Origin: Kitasatospora paranensis
Lineage (GTDB): Bacteria > Actinomycetota > Actinomycetes > Streptomycetales > Streptomycetaceae
Assembly: GCF_039544005.1 (NCBI RefSeq)
Contig: NZ_BAABKV010000001.1
Location: 5,456,001 to 5,520,000 of the forward strand
Reading direction: 5' to 3'
Length of the DNA stretch: 64,000 nucleotides
This document shows, piece by piece, positions 46,684-56,114 of this stretch. Made by a program: the position numbers and the translations under genes. Every line of letters begins with the position of its first letter. Position 1 is the first letter of the stretch. A model generated the notes under the pieces. The model searched no databases, was not told the DNA's origin, and saw only the letters and a program-made list of their open reading frames with translations.

Positions 46684-49011
46684 GTGGCGGCTGTCGAGGG
46701 CTGGGAGGACGTCCCGGCGGAGGTCCGGGGGCGGCACGCCGAGCTGGCGGCCGAGGTCGAGGAGCACCGCGCCCGGTACTACGAGCAGGACGCCCCGGTC
46801 GTCAGCGACGCCGAGTTCGACACGCTGATGCGCGAGCTGGAGGCGATCGAGGCGGCGCACCCGGTGCTCGTCACCGCCGACTCCCCGACGCAGAAGGTCG
46901 GCGGCGCGGCCACCGACCTGTTCGCCAAGGTCGAGCACCGGGAGCGGCTGCTCAGCCTCGACAACGCGATGGACGACGAGGAGCTCGCCGCCTGGGCCGA
47001 GCGCGTCGCCCGCGAGCTCGACGGCCTGGACTACCACTACCTGTGCGAGCTGAAGGTGGACGGGCTGGCCGTCAACCTCACCTACGAGCACGGCCAGCTG
47101 GTGCTCGCGGCCACCCGCGGCACCGGCCGGGTCGGCGAGGACATCACCGCCAACGTCCGCACCATCAAGGAGATCCCGCACCGGCTCCAGGGCGACGACA
47201 TCCCCGAGCTGGTCGAGATCCGCGGCGAGGTCTACCTCCCCACCGAGGCGTTCGTCGAACTCAACGCCTCGCTCGCGGCCGAGAACGAGCGCCGCCGCCA
47301 GGAGAACGAGGAACGGGCGAAGGAGGGCCGGCGTCCGCACGCCCTGCTCCGGCTGTTCGCCAACCCGCGCAACGCCGCAGCCGGTTCGCTGCGGCAGAAG
47401 GACACCCACGTCACCGCCTCCCGTCCGCTGCACATGGTGGTGCACGGCATCGGCGCCCGGGTCGGCTTCGACATCGACTGCCAGTCGCACGCCTACGAGC
47501 TGCTGCGCGGCTGGGGCCTGCCGACCGCGCGGCACAACCGGGTCGTCGGCACGCTGGAGGAGGTCCGCGCCTTCATCCGGCAGTTCGGCGAGCAGCGGCA
47601 CTCCGTCGAGCACGAGATCGACGGCGTGGTGGTCAAGGTCGACGAGATCGCCCTCCAGGGCCGGCTCGGCTCCACCTCCAAGTCGCCGCGCTGGGCGATC
47701 GCCTGGAAGTACCCGCCGGAGGAGGTCACCGCCAAGCTGGCCGCCATCGAGGTCGGCATCGGCCGCACCGGCCGGGCCACCCCGTTCGCGGTGCTCGCCG
47801 AGCCGGTGAAGGTGGCCGGCTCGATGGTGCAGTACGCGACGCTGCACAACCAGCAGGTGGTCAAGGCCAAGGGCGTCCTGCTCGGCGACACCGTGGTGCT
47901 GCGCAAGGCCGGCGACGTCATCCCGGAGATCCTCGGCCCGGTCGAGGACTTGCGCGACGGCACCGAGCAGGAGTTCGTGATGCCCTCGCACTGCCACGAG
48001 TGCGGCACCGAGCTGCGCCCGATGTCCGAGGGCGACATCGACCTGCGCTGCCCCAACGCCCGGCGCTGCCCGGCCCAGGTCCGGGAGCGGATCGCCTACC
48101 TGGGCGGTCGCGAGTCACTGGACATCGACGGCCTCGGCTACGTCGCCGCGACCGCGCTCACCCAGCCGCTGGAGCCCGCCGACCCGCCGGTCGGCAACGA
48201 GGGGGACATCTTCGGCCTCTCCGAGGAGCGGCTGCTGCCGATCAAGGTGCTGGTCCGCGACCAGAAGTCCGGCATGCCCAAGCTGGACGACCGCACCGGC
48301 AAGGAGAAGGTGGTCACCTTCTTCGCCAATCTCAAGGGCGAGCCGAAGAAGTCGCTGAGCACCCTGCTGGACAACCTCGCCGGGGCCAAGGACCGGCCGC
48401 TGTGGCGGTACGTCAACGGCCTGTCGATCCGGCACGTCGGGCCGGTCGCGGCGCAGGCCCTGGCCCGGGAGTTCCGGGACCTGGACCGCATCTTCGCCGC
48501 CACCGAGGAGGAGCTCGCCGCCGCCGAGGGCGTCGGGCCGATCATCGCCCGGGCCATCCGCGAGTGGTACGCCGAGGACTGGCACCGCGAGATCCTGGAG
48601 AAGTGGCGCGCCGCCGGTGTGCAGTTCACCGAGGCGGGCGCCGAGGACGAGGGCGAGCGCCCGCTGGAGGGCCTCACCGTCGTCGTCACCGGCACCCTCG
48701 CCGGCCACACCCGGGACGGCGCCAAGGAGGCGCTGACCTCGCGCGGGGCCAAGGTCACCGGCTCCGTCTCGAAGAAGACCGACTTCGTGGTGGCCGGCGA
48801 CAACCCGGGCTCCAAGTACGACAAAGCCGTCCAGCTGGGGCTGCCGGTGCTCGACGACGCGGGCTTCGCGGTGCTGCTCGACGGTGGCCCCGCCGCCGCC
48901 CGCGCCCACCTGGGGATCGACCCGCCGGCGGAGGCGCCGGCCGGGCCGCCCGCCGCCGATGGGGCCGAGGGCGGGGCCGAGGGCCCGGTGGACGGACCGG
49001 ACGGGTCCTGA
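46684..49011 (+). CDS. ligA: NAD-dependent DNA ligase
   Basis: Replicative ligase, 775 residues. AMP-accepting Lys124 in CELKVDGLAVN, nucleotidyltransferase motifs in EIRGEVYLP and VVKVDE, the four-Cys zinc finger CHECG...CPNARRCP, tandem HhH motifs, and a C-terminal BRCT domain (LTVVVTGTLAGHTRDGAKEAL). It is about 100 residues longer than E. coli LigA. The excess is an insertion after the finger (about residues 495-560) and a Pro/Ala/Gly-rich tail. GTG 46684 has GGAGGAG upstream. Confidence 0.95.
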   Translation: MAAVEGWEDVPAEVRGRHAELAAEVEEHRARYYEQDAPVVSDAEFDTLMRELEAIEAAHPVLVTADSPTQKVGGAATDLFAKVEHRERLLSLDNAMDDEELAAWAERVARELDGLDYHYLCELKVDGLAVNLTYEHGQLVLAATRGTGRVGEDITANVRTIKEIPHRLQGDDIPELVEIRGEVYLPTEAFVELNASLAAENERRRQENEERAKEGRRPHALLRLFANPRNAAAGSLRQKDTHVTASRPLHMVVHGIGARVGFDIDCQSHAYELLRGWGLPTARHNRVVGTLEEVRAFIRQFGEQRHSVEHEIDGVVVKVDEIALQGRLGSTSKSPRWAIAWKYPPEEVTAKLAAIEVGIGRTGRATPFAVLAEPVKVAGSMVQYATLHNQQVVKAKGVLLGDTVVLRKAGDVIPEILGPVEDLRDGTEQEFVMPSHCHECGTELRPMSEGDIDLRCPNARRCPAQVRERIAYLGGRESLDIDGLGYVAATALTQPLEPADPPVGNEGDIFGLSEERLLPIKVLVRDQKSGMPKLDDRTGKEKVVTFFANLKGEPKKSLSTLLDNLAGAKDRPLWRYVNGLSIRHVGPVAAQALAREFRDLDRIFAATEEELAAAEGVGPIIARAIREWYAEDWHREILEKWRAAGVQFTEAGAEDEGERPLEGLTVVVTGTLAGHTRDGAKEALTSRGAKVTGSVSKKTDFVVAGDNPGSKYDKAVQLGLPVLDDAGFAVLLDGGPAAARAHLGIDPPAEAPAGPPAADGAEGGAEGPVDGPDGS

Positions 49012-49033
49012 CGCCCCGATCCTGTTATCGTCC

Positions 49034-49046
49034 TGACACCGCGTCA
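49034..49046. promoter_or_regulatory. BldD-box-like inverted repeat upstream of the GGDEF-EAL gene
   Basis: TGACACCGCGTCA matches the published BldD half-site design (TNAC..GTNA, N5 between). It fits 12 of 13 positions of TNACNCWGNGTNA; only the central W is C. It lies between the ligA stop and the c-di-GMP gene, 264 bases before that start. Confidence 0.5.
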
Positions 49047-49309
49047 CGGGGTGTACGGGCCGGAATCCGGGCATTGTGTCACTGTCCGGCATCGGTCTGC
49101 CGGTGGCGCGCCCGGGGATGTCCGAAAGTCCGCCCCGTCGGCGGGCACCGGCTTACCCTTGGCGCAACAGAGTGTCAGCAAGGGGTGGAGGGCGGCGGCT
49201 TCGGCCGCCGTCACGTGGGGCGCCCCGATACCTGACGTCCATCGGTACCCGTTCGGGTGCCTCACCGTAAGGCGGCCCGGCGGGGCGGGCCCGACGGAGG
49301 ACAGGGCAT

Positions 49310-51010
49310 ATGGATCGGACGACCGGCGGCGCGCCCACACGCCCGCCGCAGGGGGTGGCAGGAGCAGTCCTGCTGCTCGGCGTACTGCTGGCCGGCGCCG
49401 CACCGCTCATCCCGCTGGCCGTACTGGTCTACCGGTACGAACCGGAACTTCTGCCGCTGTTCACCGTCCCGCTGGCCGTGCTGGTCGCCGCCTGGCGGAT
49501 CGCCCGCGACCGGGCCAGGGACCAGCTCACCGACCCGTTGACCGACCTGCCCAACCGCCAGGCGTTACTCCTCGCCGCCCAGGACGCGATCGCCCGGCAC
49601 GACGGCGACGACGGGTACAGCGTCGGCATCATCCTGCTCGACCTCGACCGGTTCAGGTCGCTCAACGACGCGCTCGGCCACACCGCCGGCGACCGGCTCC
49701 TGGTGCACATCGCCCGCCGGCTGCACCGCGCCCTGCGCACCGGCCAGGGCCGCGCCGGACGCCCCGGCCGGGACGTCCCCGCCGAGATCGCCGCCGCCCT
49801 GCCGGTCGCCGAGCGGCGCGGCTGCCGCCCCGTGGTGGCCCGGATGGGCGGCGACGAGTTCGCCGTCCTGCTGCCCGGCGTCGGCCGCCCCGAGACGCTC
49901 GCCCGCATCGCCAGGGCGCTGATCGCCGAACTGGCCGCCCCGATCCGGCTCGACGGGCTGCTGCTCGTCCTGGAGGCCAGCGCCGGCGTCTGCGTCTACC
50001 CCGCGCACGCCCAGGACGCCGAGGCACTGCTGCGCCGCGCCGACGTCGCCATGGGCCATGCCCAGCGCGGCCGCACCGGCGTCGAGGTCTACCACCAGGC
50101 GCAGGACATCGACACCCCGTACCGGATCGGCCTGCTCGGCGACCTGCGCCGGGCCCTGGAGACCGCCGAGGTGCAGCTGCACTACCAGCCGAAGGTGGCC
50201 TTCGACGGCCGGGTGGTCGGCCTGGAGGCGCTGCTGCGCTGGGAGCGGCCCGGGCAGGGCCGGGTGCCCCCGGACGAGTTCATCGGCCTCGCCGAGTCCA
50301 GCGGGCTGATGCCCCGGCTCACCGACTACGTGCTGGAGTGCGCCGTCGGCCAGCTCGCCGTCTGGCGCGAGCAGGGCCTGCAGGTCCCGGTCGCGGTCAA
50401 CGTCTCGCCCCGCGACGTGCTCAGCCCGGGCTTCGCCACCCGGGTCGCCGGGCACCTCACCCGGCACCGGGTGCCCGCCCACGCGCTCCAGCTGGAGATC
50501 ACCGAGCGGCTGCTGCTCGACGACTCCCGGCGGGCCGCCGACACCCTCGCCGAGCTGCGCCGCTACGGCGTCGGGATGTCCCTGGACGACTTCGGCACCG
50601 GCCACTCCTCGATGGCCCGGCTGCGCAGCCTGCCGGTCGGCGAGCTGAAGATCGACCGCTCGTTCGTCTCCCGCATGGTGGCCGACGACCACGACGCCGC
50701 CGTCGTGCGCTGCTCCGTCGAGCTGGCGCACTCGCTGGGCCTGACCGTCGTCGCCGAGGGCGTCGAGGACGACGAGACCTGGGAGCGGCTGCACGGGATG
50801 GGTGTCGACGCCGTCCAGGGCTGGCTGGTCTCCGCGGCGCTGCCCGCCGACCAGGCCACCGCCTGGCTGATGGTCCGGCAGACCGGCCCCTGGGTGGAGC
50901 GGGTCGCCCCCGGCCAGCCGCAGCCGCTCGTCCCGCCGTTGCCGCAGGCCAGGCCGCTTCCCACGGTCGCCGCACAGGCCGAACTGCCCGCGCCGACCAC
51001 CCAGCAGTGA
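49310..51010 (+). CDS. Membrane GGDEF-EAL cyclic-di-GMP protein, RmdB-like
   Basis: Tandem cyclic-di-GMP synthase/phosphodiesterase, 566 residues. One or two N-terminal helices (residues about 18-60). GGDEF domain: LLDLDRFRSLNDALGHTAGD and the intact motif RMGGDEFAVL. EAL domain: GLEALLRWE, VNVSPRDVL, ITERLLLDD, SLDDFGTGHSS, KIDRSFV and VVAEGVED, all catalytic positions kept. Both domains look competent; S. coelicolor RmdB (SCO5495), the presumed homologue by place next to ligA, is a phosphodiesterase. An extra linker (GRDVPAEIAAALPVAERRG) is inserted in GGDEF. ATG 49310 follows GGAGG. Confidence 0.9.
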   Translation: MDRTTGGAPTRPPQGVAGAVLLLGVLLAGAAPLIPLAVLVYRYEPELLPLFTVPLAVLVAAWRIARDRARDQLTDPLTDLPNRQALLLAAQDAIARHDGDDGYSVGIILLDLDRFRSLNDALGHTAGDRLLVHIARRLHRALRTGQGRAGRPGRDVPAEIAAALPVAERRGCRPVVARMGGDEFAVLLPGVGRPETLARIARALIAELAAPIRLDGLLLVLEASAGVCVYPAHAQDAEALLRRADVAMGHAQRGRTGVEVYHQAQDIDTPYRIGLLGDLRRALETAEVQLHYQPKVAFDGRVVGLEALLRWERPGQGRVPPDEFIGLAESSGLMPRLTDYVLECAVGQLAVWREQGLQVPVAVNVSPRDVLSPGFATRVAGHLTRHRVPAHALQLEITERLLLDDSRRAADTLAELRRYGVGMSLDDFGTGHSSMARLRSLPVGELKIDRSFVSRMVADDHDAAVVRCSVELAHSLGLTVVAEGVEDDETWERLHGMGVDAVQGWLVSAALPADQATAWLMVRQTGPWVERVAPGQPQPLVPPLPQARPLPTVAAQAELPAPTTQQ

Positions 51011-51114
51011 GCCCCGCGGCCGCAAAGGGCGGCCCCGCCTCCTTGCGGATGCAGCGCGTCCGGTTGAGTGTGAGCCTCTGAGCACACCCATTCGGACCCG
51101 GCGGAGGAGGCCAC

Positions 51115-51990
51115 GTGAGCGATCGGCGGACGGCGACGGTGCTGGCCGGACTCCTGGTGCTGACAGGCGCTGCCTGCAGCGGAGGGCCCGGCACGGCGGA
51201 CGGCGGCGCGCCTGCGGCCGGCGCCACCGGCAGCCGCTCCGCGGGCCCGGCCCCGGGCGGGTCCGGCACCACCGCCGCGGCCGCCACCCCCAACGGCGTC
51301 GAGACGCTGGACGCCCGCACCATCGTCGACCGCTCGGTGGCCGCCCTCCGGCAGGCCCGCTCGGTACGGATCACCGGCCAGGGCAGCAGCGACGGCCAGG
51401 CGGTCACCTTCGACCTGAGCACCGACATCGACGGCAACTGCGCCGGCACCATGGGCCTCAGCGGCCAGGGCACGTTCCGGCTGGTCAAGCAGGGCACCCG
51501 GCTCTGGGTGAAGCCCGATCCGGTGTTCTGGCGCAGCCACGGCGGCCCGGGCGCCGAGCAGCTGATCGGCGACAAGTACCTGAAGACCACCACGGACAAC
51601 ACCGACTTCGCCGAGATGGGCACCGTCTGCGACATCGACACCCTGGCGGGCTCGCTCGCCGACGCCTCCGGGGACCTCGCCCGCGGCCCGGCGGCCACCG
51701 TGGACGGCGCGCCGGCCGTCACCGTGGCCGGCAGCGGCCCGAAGGGCGACAGCGTCCTGTCGGTGGCCACCCGCGGCGAGCCCTACCCGCTGCGGCTGGA
51801 GCACACCGGCGGCAGCGACACCGGCAAGGTCCAGCTGAAGGAGTTCGGCACGCCCGTGCCGACCGCCACGCCCGCCCCCGACGAGACCGTCGACCTCGAC
51901 CAATTGGACGGCGGCACGGACGGCGGCACGGACGGCGGGACCGACAGCGGCAGCCCCGCGCCGACCGACCCGGACACCCTCTCCCTGTGA
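51115..51990 (+). CDS. Secreted lipoprotein of unknown function
   Basis: Lipoprotein, 291 residues. Signal LLVLTGAAC is a clear lipobox. A Gly/Ala/Pro linker is followed by a beta-rich domain (residues about 60-250) of the kind found in LprG/LppX-like actinobacterial lipoproteins: VDRSVAALRQARSVRITGQG, FRLVKQGTRLWVK. I do not claim that family. Two cysteines (GNCAGTM, TVCDIDTL) may form a disulfide. The C-terminus repeats GGTDGGTDGGTD then a Pro/Asp/Ser end. GTG 51115 has GGAGGAGG upstream. Confidence 0.8.
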   Translation: MSDRRTATVLAGLLVLTGAACSGGPGTADGGAPAAGATGSRSAGPAPGGSGTTAAAATPNGVETLDARTIVDRSVAALRQARSVRITGQGSSDGQAVTFDLSTDIDGNCAGTMGLSGQGTFRLVKQGTRLWVKPDPVFWRSHGGPGAEQLIGDKYLKTTTDNTDFAEMGTVCDIDTLAGSLADASGDLARGPAATVDGAPAVTVAGSGPKGDSVLSVATRGEPYPLRLEHTGGSDTGKVQLKEFGTPVPTATPAPDETVDLDQLDGGTDGGTDGGTDSGSPAPTDPDTLSL

Positions 51991-52127
51991 GCCCGGCGCC
52001 CGCCGCGGCGGGGCCCGGAGCGGATCGGCGTGGCGGAGGCCTCCGGCTCGCGCCATAGGATGTGTGCCTAGACCAAGAGGACGGGCAAGGCCCCGGTCTC
52101 ACCGAACCCGAACCTGAGGATCGCTGC

Positions 52128-52424
52128 ATGCCTGGCATCACGCGCGAGGAGGTCGCCCACCTCGCCCGGCTGTCGCGTCTGGAGTTGCAGGCCGAAGAGC
52201 TGGACCACTTCGCCGAGCAGCTCGACGTGATCATCGGCGCGGTCGCCCGCGTTTCCGAGGTGGCCGGACAGGACGTCCCGCCGACCTCCCACCCGCTGCC
52301 GCTGACCAACGTCATGCGCGCGGACGAGGTGCGGCCGTCGCTGACCCCCGAGCAGGCGCTCTCCGGCGCCCCGGCCAGCGAGGACCAGCGTTTCCGTGTG
52401 CCCCAGATCCTCGGGGAGGACTGA
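52128..52424 (+). CDS. gatC: Glutamyl-/aspartyl-tRNA amidotransferase subunit C
   Basis: Small subunit of GatCAB, 98 residues. ITREEVAHLARLSRLEL is the family start, and PTSHPLPLTNVMRADEV follows. It wraps GatA and GatB together. ATG 52128 follows AACCTGAGGAT. A TAGGAT hexamer at 52056-52061 may be its -10. gatA follows after three bases. Confidence 0.95.
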   Translation: MPGITREEVAHLARLSRLELQAEELDHFAEQLDVIIGAVARVSEVAGQDVPPTSHPLPLTNVMRADEVRPSLTPEQALSGAPASEDQRFRVPQILGED

Positions 52425-52427
52425 GCG

Positions 52428-53921
52428 ATGACCGAGCTGATCACCTACACCGCCGCGGAGACCGCCGCCGCGATCTCCGCGGGCGAGGTCTCCGCCGTCG
52501 AGGTCGCCCAGGCGCACCTGGACCGCATCGACGCCGTCGACAAGAAGGTCAACGCCTTCCTGCACGTCGACACCGAGGGCGCGCTCAAGGCCGCCCGTGC
52601 CGTCGACGACAAGCGCGCCCGCGGCGAGGAGCTGGGCCCGCTGGCCGGCGTCCCGCTCGCGCTCAAGGACGTCTTCACCACCCGGGGCATCCCGACCACC
52701 TGCGGGTCGAAGATCCTCGAAGGCTGGCTGCCGCCGTACGACGCCACGCTGACGACGCGTCTGAAGGACGCCGGCGTGGTCATCCTCGGCAAGACCAACA
52801 TGGACGAGTTCGCGATGGGCTCCTCCACCGAGAACTCCGCCTACGGCCCGACCGGCAACCCGTGGGACCTCACCCGCATCCCCGGCGGCTCCGGCGGCGG
52901 CTCCGCCGCGGCCCTCGCCGCGTACGAGGCCCCGCTCGCCATCGGCACCGACACCGGCGGCTCGATCCGCCAGCCCGGCGCCGTCACCGGCACCGTCGGC
53001 GTCAAGCCGACCTATGGCACCGTCTCGCGCTACGGCCTGGTCGCGTTCTCGTCCTCGCTGGACCAGGGCGGCCCCTGCGCCCGCACCGTGCTGGACGCGG
53101 CGCTGCTGCACGAGGCCATCGCCGGGCACGACCCGCTGGACTCCACCTCCGTCGACGCGCCCGTGCCCGCCGTGGTCGAGGCCGCCCGGATGCGCGACGT
53201 CCGCGGCATGCGGGTCGGCGTGGTGAAGGAGTTCGCCGGCGAGGGCTACCAGGCCGGCGTGATGCAGCGCTTCAACGAGTCGGTCGAGCTGCTCCGCGAG
53301 CTCGGTGCCGAGGTCGTCGAGGTGTCCTGCCCGTCGTTCACCCTGGCGCTGCCCGCGTACTACCTGATCGCGCCCAGCGAGGCCTCGTCCAACCTGGCCC
53401 GCTTCGACGCCATGCGCTACGGCCTGCGGGTCGGCGACACCGGCGGCGCCAGCGCCGAGGAGGTCACCGCCCTCACCCGCGAGGCCGGCTTCGGCCCCGA
53501 GGTGAAGCGCCGCATCATCCTCGGCACGTACGCCCTCTCCTCGGGCTACTACGACGCCTACTACGGCTCGGCGCAGAAGGTCCGCACCCTGATCTCGCGG
53601 GACTTCGACGCCGCGTTCGCCGGCGTGGACGTGCTGGTCTCCCCGACCACCCCGACCACCGCCTTCCCGATCGGCGAGCGCGCCGACGACCCGATGGCGA
53701 TGTACCTCGCGGACCTGTGCACCATCCCGTCGAACCTGGCGGGCAACGCGGCCATGTCGCTGCCGTGCGGCCTGGCCCCGGAGGACAATCTCCCGGTCGG
53801 CCTGCAGATCATCGCCCCCGCGATGGCGGACGACCGCCTGTACCGCGTGGGCGGCGCCGTCGAGGCCGCACTCAACGAGAAGTGGGGACACCCCCTGCTG
53901 AAGGAGGCACCGGCACTGTGA
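52428..53921 (+). CDS. gatA: Glutamyl-/aspartyl-tRNA amidotransferase subunit A
   Basis: Amidase-signature subunit that frees ammonia from glutamine; 497 residues. The Ser-cisSer-Lys triad is visible as Lys80 (PLALKDVF), Ser155 (IPGGSGGGSAA) and Ser179 (TDTGGSIRQPG). Ends with a normal HPLLKEAPAL. With GatB and GatC it converts misacylated Glu-tRNA-Gln (and possibly Asp-tRNA-Asn). The stop overlaps the start of the next small gene. Confidence 0.96.
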   Translation: MTELITYTAAETAAAISAGEVSAVEVAQAHLDRIDAVDKKVNAFLHVDTEGALKAARAVDDKRARGEELGPLAGVPLALKDVFTTRGIPTTCGSKILEGWLPPYDATLTTRLKDAGVVILGKTNMDEFAMGSSTENSAYGPTGNPWDLTRIPGGSGGGSAAALAAYEAPLAIGTDTGGSIRQPGAVTGTVGVKPTYGTVSRYGLVAFSSSLDQGGPCARTVLDAALLHEAIAGHDPLDSTSVDAPVPAVVEAARMRDVRGMRVGVVKEFAGEGYQAGVMQRFNESVELLRELGAEVVEVSCPSFTLALPAYYLIAPSEASSNLARFDAMRYGLRVGDTGGASAEEVTALTREAGFGPEVKRRIILGTYALSSGYYDAYYGSAQKVRTLISRDFDAAFAGVDVLVSPTTPTTAFPIGERADDPMAMYLADLCTIPSNLAGNAAMSLPCGLAPEDNLPVGLQIIAPAMADDRLYRVGGAVEAALNEKWGHPLLKEAPAL

Positions 53922-54157
53922 GCACCGTGGCTAAGGCAAAAGGCTTCAAGCACACCAAGCCCGGTCTGTGGCTGTCCGTCGGTACCACGGCGTTCGGCGC
54001 GGTCTCGATCGTCAAGGACATCAGGCGCGCCAACGGCGAGCACGACACCCTCCGGCTGATCAACGCCCTGGCCGGCGCCGCCGCCCTGATCACCGGCACC
54101 GCCATGCTGCTGCGCGAGCTCAAGCAGCTCGGCGACGACGACGTCCTGCTGGGCTGA
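53918..54157 (+). CDS. Small membrane protein inside the gatCAB operon
   Basis: 79 residues; not a Gat subunit. GTG 53918 overlaps the gatA stop (GTGA), with AAGGAGG about ten bases upstream. The sequence has a basic N-terminus (AKAKGFKHTKPG), one hydrophobic segment (LWLSVGTTAFGAVSIVKDI), then a second (LINALAGAAALITGTAMLL) and an acidic end LGDDDVLLG. Two-helix hairpin topology is likely. No known function; its fixed place suggests a conserved partner. Confidence 0.75.
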   Translation: MSTVAKAKGFKHTKPGLWLSVGTTAFGAVSIVKDIRRANGEHDTLRLINALAGAAALITGTAMLLRELKQLGDDDVLLG

Positions 54158-54196
54158 CGGCCCGCACCTCCGAAGATTTTTAGTGAAGGGGGCGCT

Positions 54197-55699
54197 GTGA
54201 GCGCCATTGACCTGGTCTCGTACGAGGACGCGCTGGCCTCGTACGACCCGGTGATGGGCCTTGAGGTCCACGTCGAGCTGGGCACCAAGACCAAGATGTT
54301 CTGCGGCTGCTCGACCGAGCTCGGCGCCGAGCCGAACTCCCAGACCTGCCCGACCTGCCTCGGCCTGCCCGGCTCGCTGCCGGTGGTGAACGCGGTGGGC
54401 GTGGAGTCCGCGATCCGGATCGGCCTGGCGCTGAACTGCTCGATCGCCGAGTGGTGCCGGTTCGCCCGGAAGAACTACTTCTACCCGGACATGCCGAAGA
54501 ACTTCCAGACCTCCCAGTACGACGAGCCGATCGCCTTCGACGGCTACCTCGACGTGCAGCTGGAGGACGGCGAGGTCTTCCGGGTGGAGATCGAGCGCGC
54601 CCACATGGAGGAGGACACCGGCAAGTCGACCCACGTCGGCGGTGCCACCGGCCGCATCCACGGCGCCGAGTACTCGCTGCTCGACTACAACCGGGCCGGC
54701 ATCCCGCTGATCGAGATCGTCACCAAGCCGATCGAGGGCGCCGGCGTGCGGGCCCCGGAGGTCGCCAAGGCCTACGTCGCCGAACTGCGCGAGCTCATCC
54801 GGGCCCTGGACGTCTCCGAGGCCCGGATGGACAAGGGCCAGATGCGCTGCGACGTCAACCTGTCGCTGCGCCCCAACGGCACCGAGAAGTTCGGCACCCG
54901 CAGCGAGACGAAGAACGTCAACTCGCTGCGCAGCGTGGAGCGGGCCGCCCGGTTCGAGATCCAGCGGCACGCCACCGTCCTCACCGACGGCGGCACCATC
55001 GTGCAGGAGACCCGGCACTTCCACGAGGACAACGGCACCACCACCTCGGGCCGGATCAAGGACAACGCCGAGGACTACCGGTACTTCCCGGAGCCCGACC
55101 TCGTGCCGATCGCCCCCGCCCGGGAGTGGGTCGAGGAGATCCGGGCCTCGCTGCCCGAGCTCCCGCGGGTCCGCCGGGCCCGGCTGCAGGCCGAGTGGGG
55201 CCTGTCCGACCAGGACATGCAGGCGGTGCTCAACGCCGGCGCGGTCGCGCCGATCCTGGAGACCGTCGCCGCCGGCGCCCCCGCCGACCAGGCCCGCAAG
55301 TGGTGGCTGGGCGAGCTGGCCCGCCGGGCCAACGAGGCCGGCACCGACCTCGCCGAGCAGCCCATCACCCCGGTCCAGGTGGCCCGGGTCTGCGCGCTCG
55401 TCGCGGAGGGCAAGCTGAACGACAAGCTGGCCCGCCAGGTCATCGAGGGCGTGCTCGCGGGCGAGGGCGACCCGGACGAGGTCGTGGCCCAGCGGGGCCT
55501 GGCCGTCGTCTCGGACGACTCCGCCCTCGGCGCGGCCGTCGACCAGGCCATCGCCGACAACCCGGACGTCGCCGCGAAGATCCGCGACGGCAAGGTCCAG
55601 GCGGTCGGCGCCCTCGTCGGCGCCGTCATGAAGGCCACCCGCGGCCAGGCCGACGCGGCCCGGGTGAAGGACCTGATCCTGGAGCGGCTCGCCGTCTGA
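54197..55699 (+). CDS. gatB: Glutamyl-/aspartyl-tRNA amidotransferase subunit B
   Basis: tRNA-binding, kinase-like subunit, 500 residues. VMGLEVHVELGTKTKMFCGCS opens it, the zinc-site cysteines lie in CGCSTELG and TCPTCLG, and EDTGKSTH and LIEIVTKP are catalytic-pocket blocks. The C-terminal YqeY-like domain begins near residue 380. GTG 54197 follows GAAGGGGGCG. An inverted repeat 12 bases past the stop ends the operon. Confidence 0.96.
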   Translation: MSAIDLVSYEDALASYDPVMGLEVHVELGTKTKMFCGCSTELGAEPNSQTCPTCLGLPGSLPVVNAVGVESAIRIGLALNCSIAEWCRFARKNYFYPDMPKNFQTSQYDEPIAFDGYLDVQLEDGEVFRVEIERAHMEEDTGKSTHVGGATGRIHGAEYSLLDYNRAGIPLIEIVTKPIEGAGVRAPEVAKAYVAELRELIRALDVSEARMDKGQMRCDVNLSLRPNGTEKFGTRSETKNVNSLRSVERAARFEIQRHATVLTDGGTIVQETRHFHEDNGTTTSGRIKDNAEDYRYFPEPDLVPIAPAREWVEEIRASLPELPRVRRARLQAEWGLSDQDMQAVLNAGAVAPILETVAAGAPADQARKWWLGELARRANEAGTDLAEQPITPVQVARVCALVAEGKLNDKLARQVIEGVLAGEGDPDEVVAQRGLAVVSDDSALGAAVDQAIADNPDVAAKIRDGKVQAVGALVGAVMKATRGQADAARVKDLILERLAV

Positions 55700-55711
55700 G
55701 GACGCCTAGGG

Positions 55712-55760
55712 ATGCCCGAGGGCCCGTCCGGTCGTGCCGACCGGGCGGGCCCTCGGGCAT
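55712..55760 (+). terminator. gatCAB operon terminator
   Basis: 23-base arms (55712-55734 and 55738-55760) with one G-U-type mismatch around a TGC loop, starting 13 bases after the gatB stop. Confidence 0.85.
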
Positions 55761-55931
55761 TCCCGGCGTTCCCGGCCTTCCGGGCGCCCCGCACCGGGCC
55801 GCGCCCGCCGGGTAAGGCTCCGCGGCCCCGTCCCTAGGGCGCCCGTCCCGGGCAGGATCCGGCATGGTGCCGATGCGCCGTCCCCTCCTTGGGGAGGAGG
55901 CTCGTTCTCGACGACGAACGAGGGGACCACG

Positions 55932-56114
55932 ATGATCGAGTACGAGCTCATCCAGCAGCGGCAGCGGGAACTGCGCGACCAGGCCGAGCAGGCCCGGATG
56001 GCCAAGGAGGCGGCCTCGGCCGGCGGCAGCGTCCGGCGCGCCGGGCTGTTCCGCCGGCTCGCCGCGGGCGACCGGCCGGCCCGCCGCCGCCCGGCCCGCC
56101 CGGTCGAATGCTGA
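55932..56114 (+). CDS. Small basic protein of unknown function
   Basis: 60 residues; starts MIEYELIQQRQRELRDQAEQ, a charged helix that could form a short coiled coil, then Arg/Ala/Pro-rich AARDRPARRRPARP with a C-terminal Cys. ATG 55932 has CGAGGGGA nine bases upstream. This matches the style of small streptomycete hypothetical proteins. It is flanked by the gatB terminator and the LAL regulator. No function assigned; codon bias supports coding. Confidence 0.6.
   Translation: MIEYELIQQRQRELRDQAEQARMAKEAASAGGSVRRAGLFRRLAAGDRPARRRPARPVEC

Noticed and set aside
55861..55920. Hairpin-like CCTCC/GGAGG repeats before the 60-residue protein
   Set aside because: Only about five base pairs, not distinguishable from GC-rich background.
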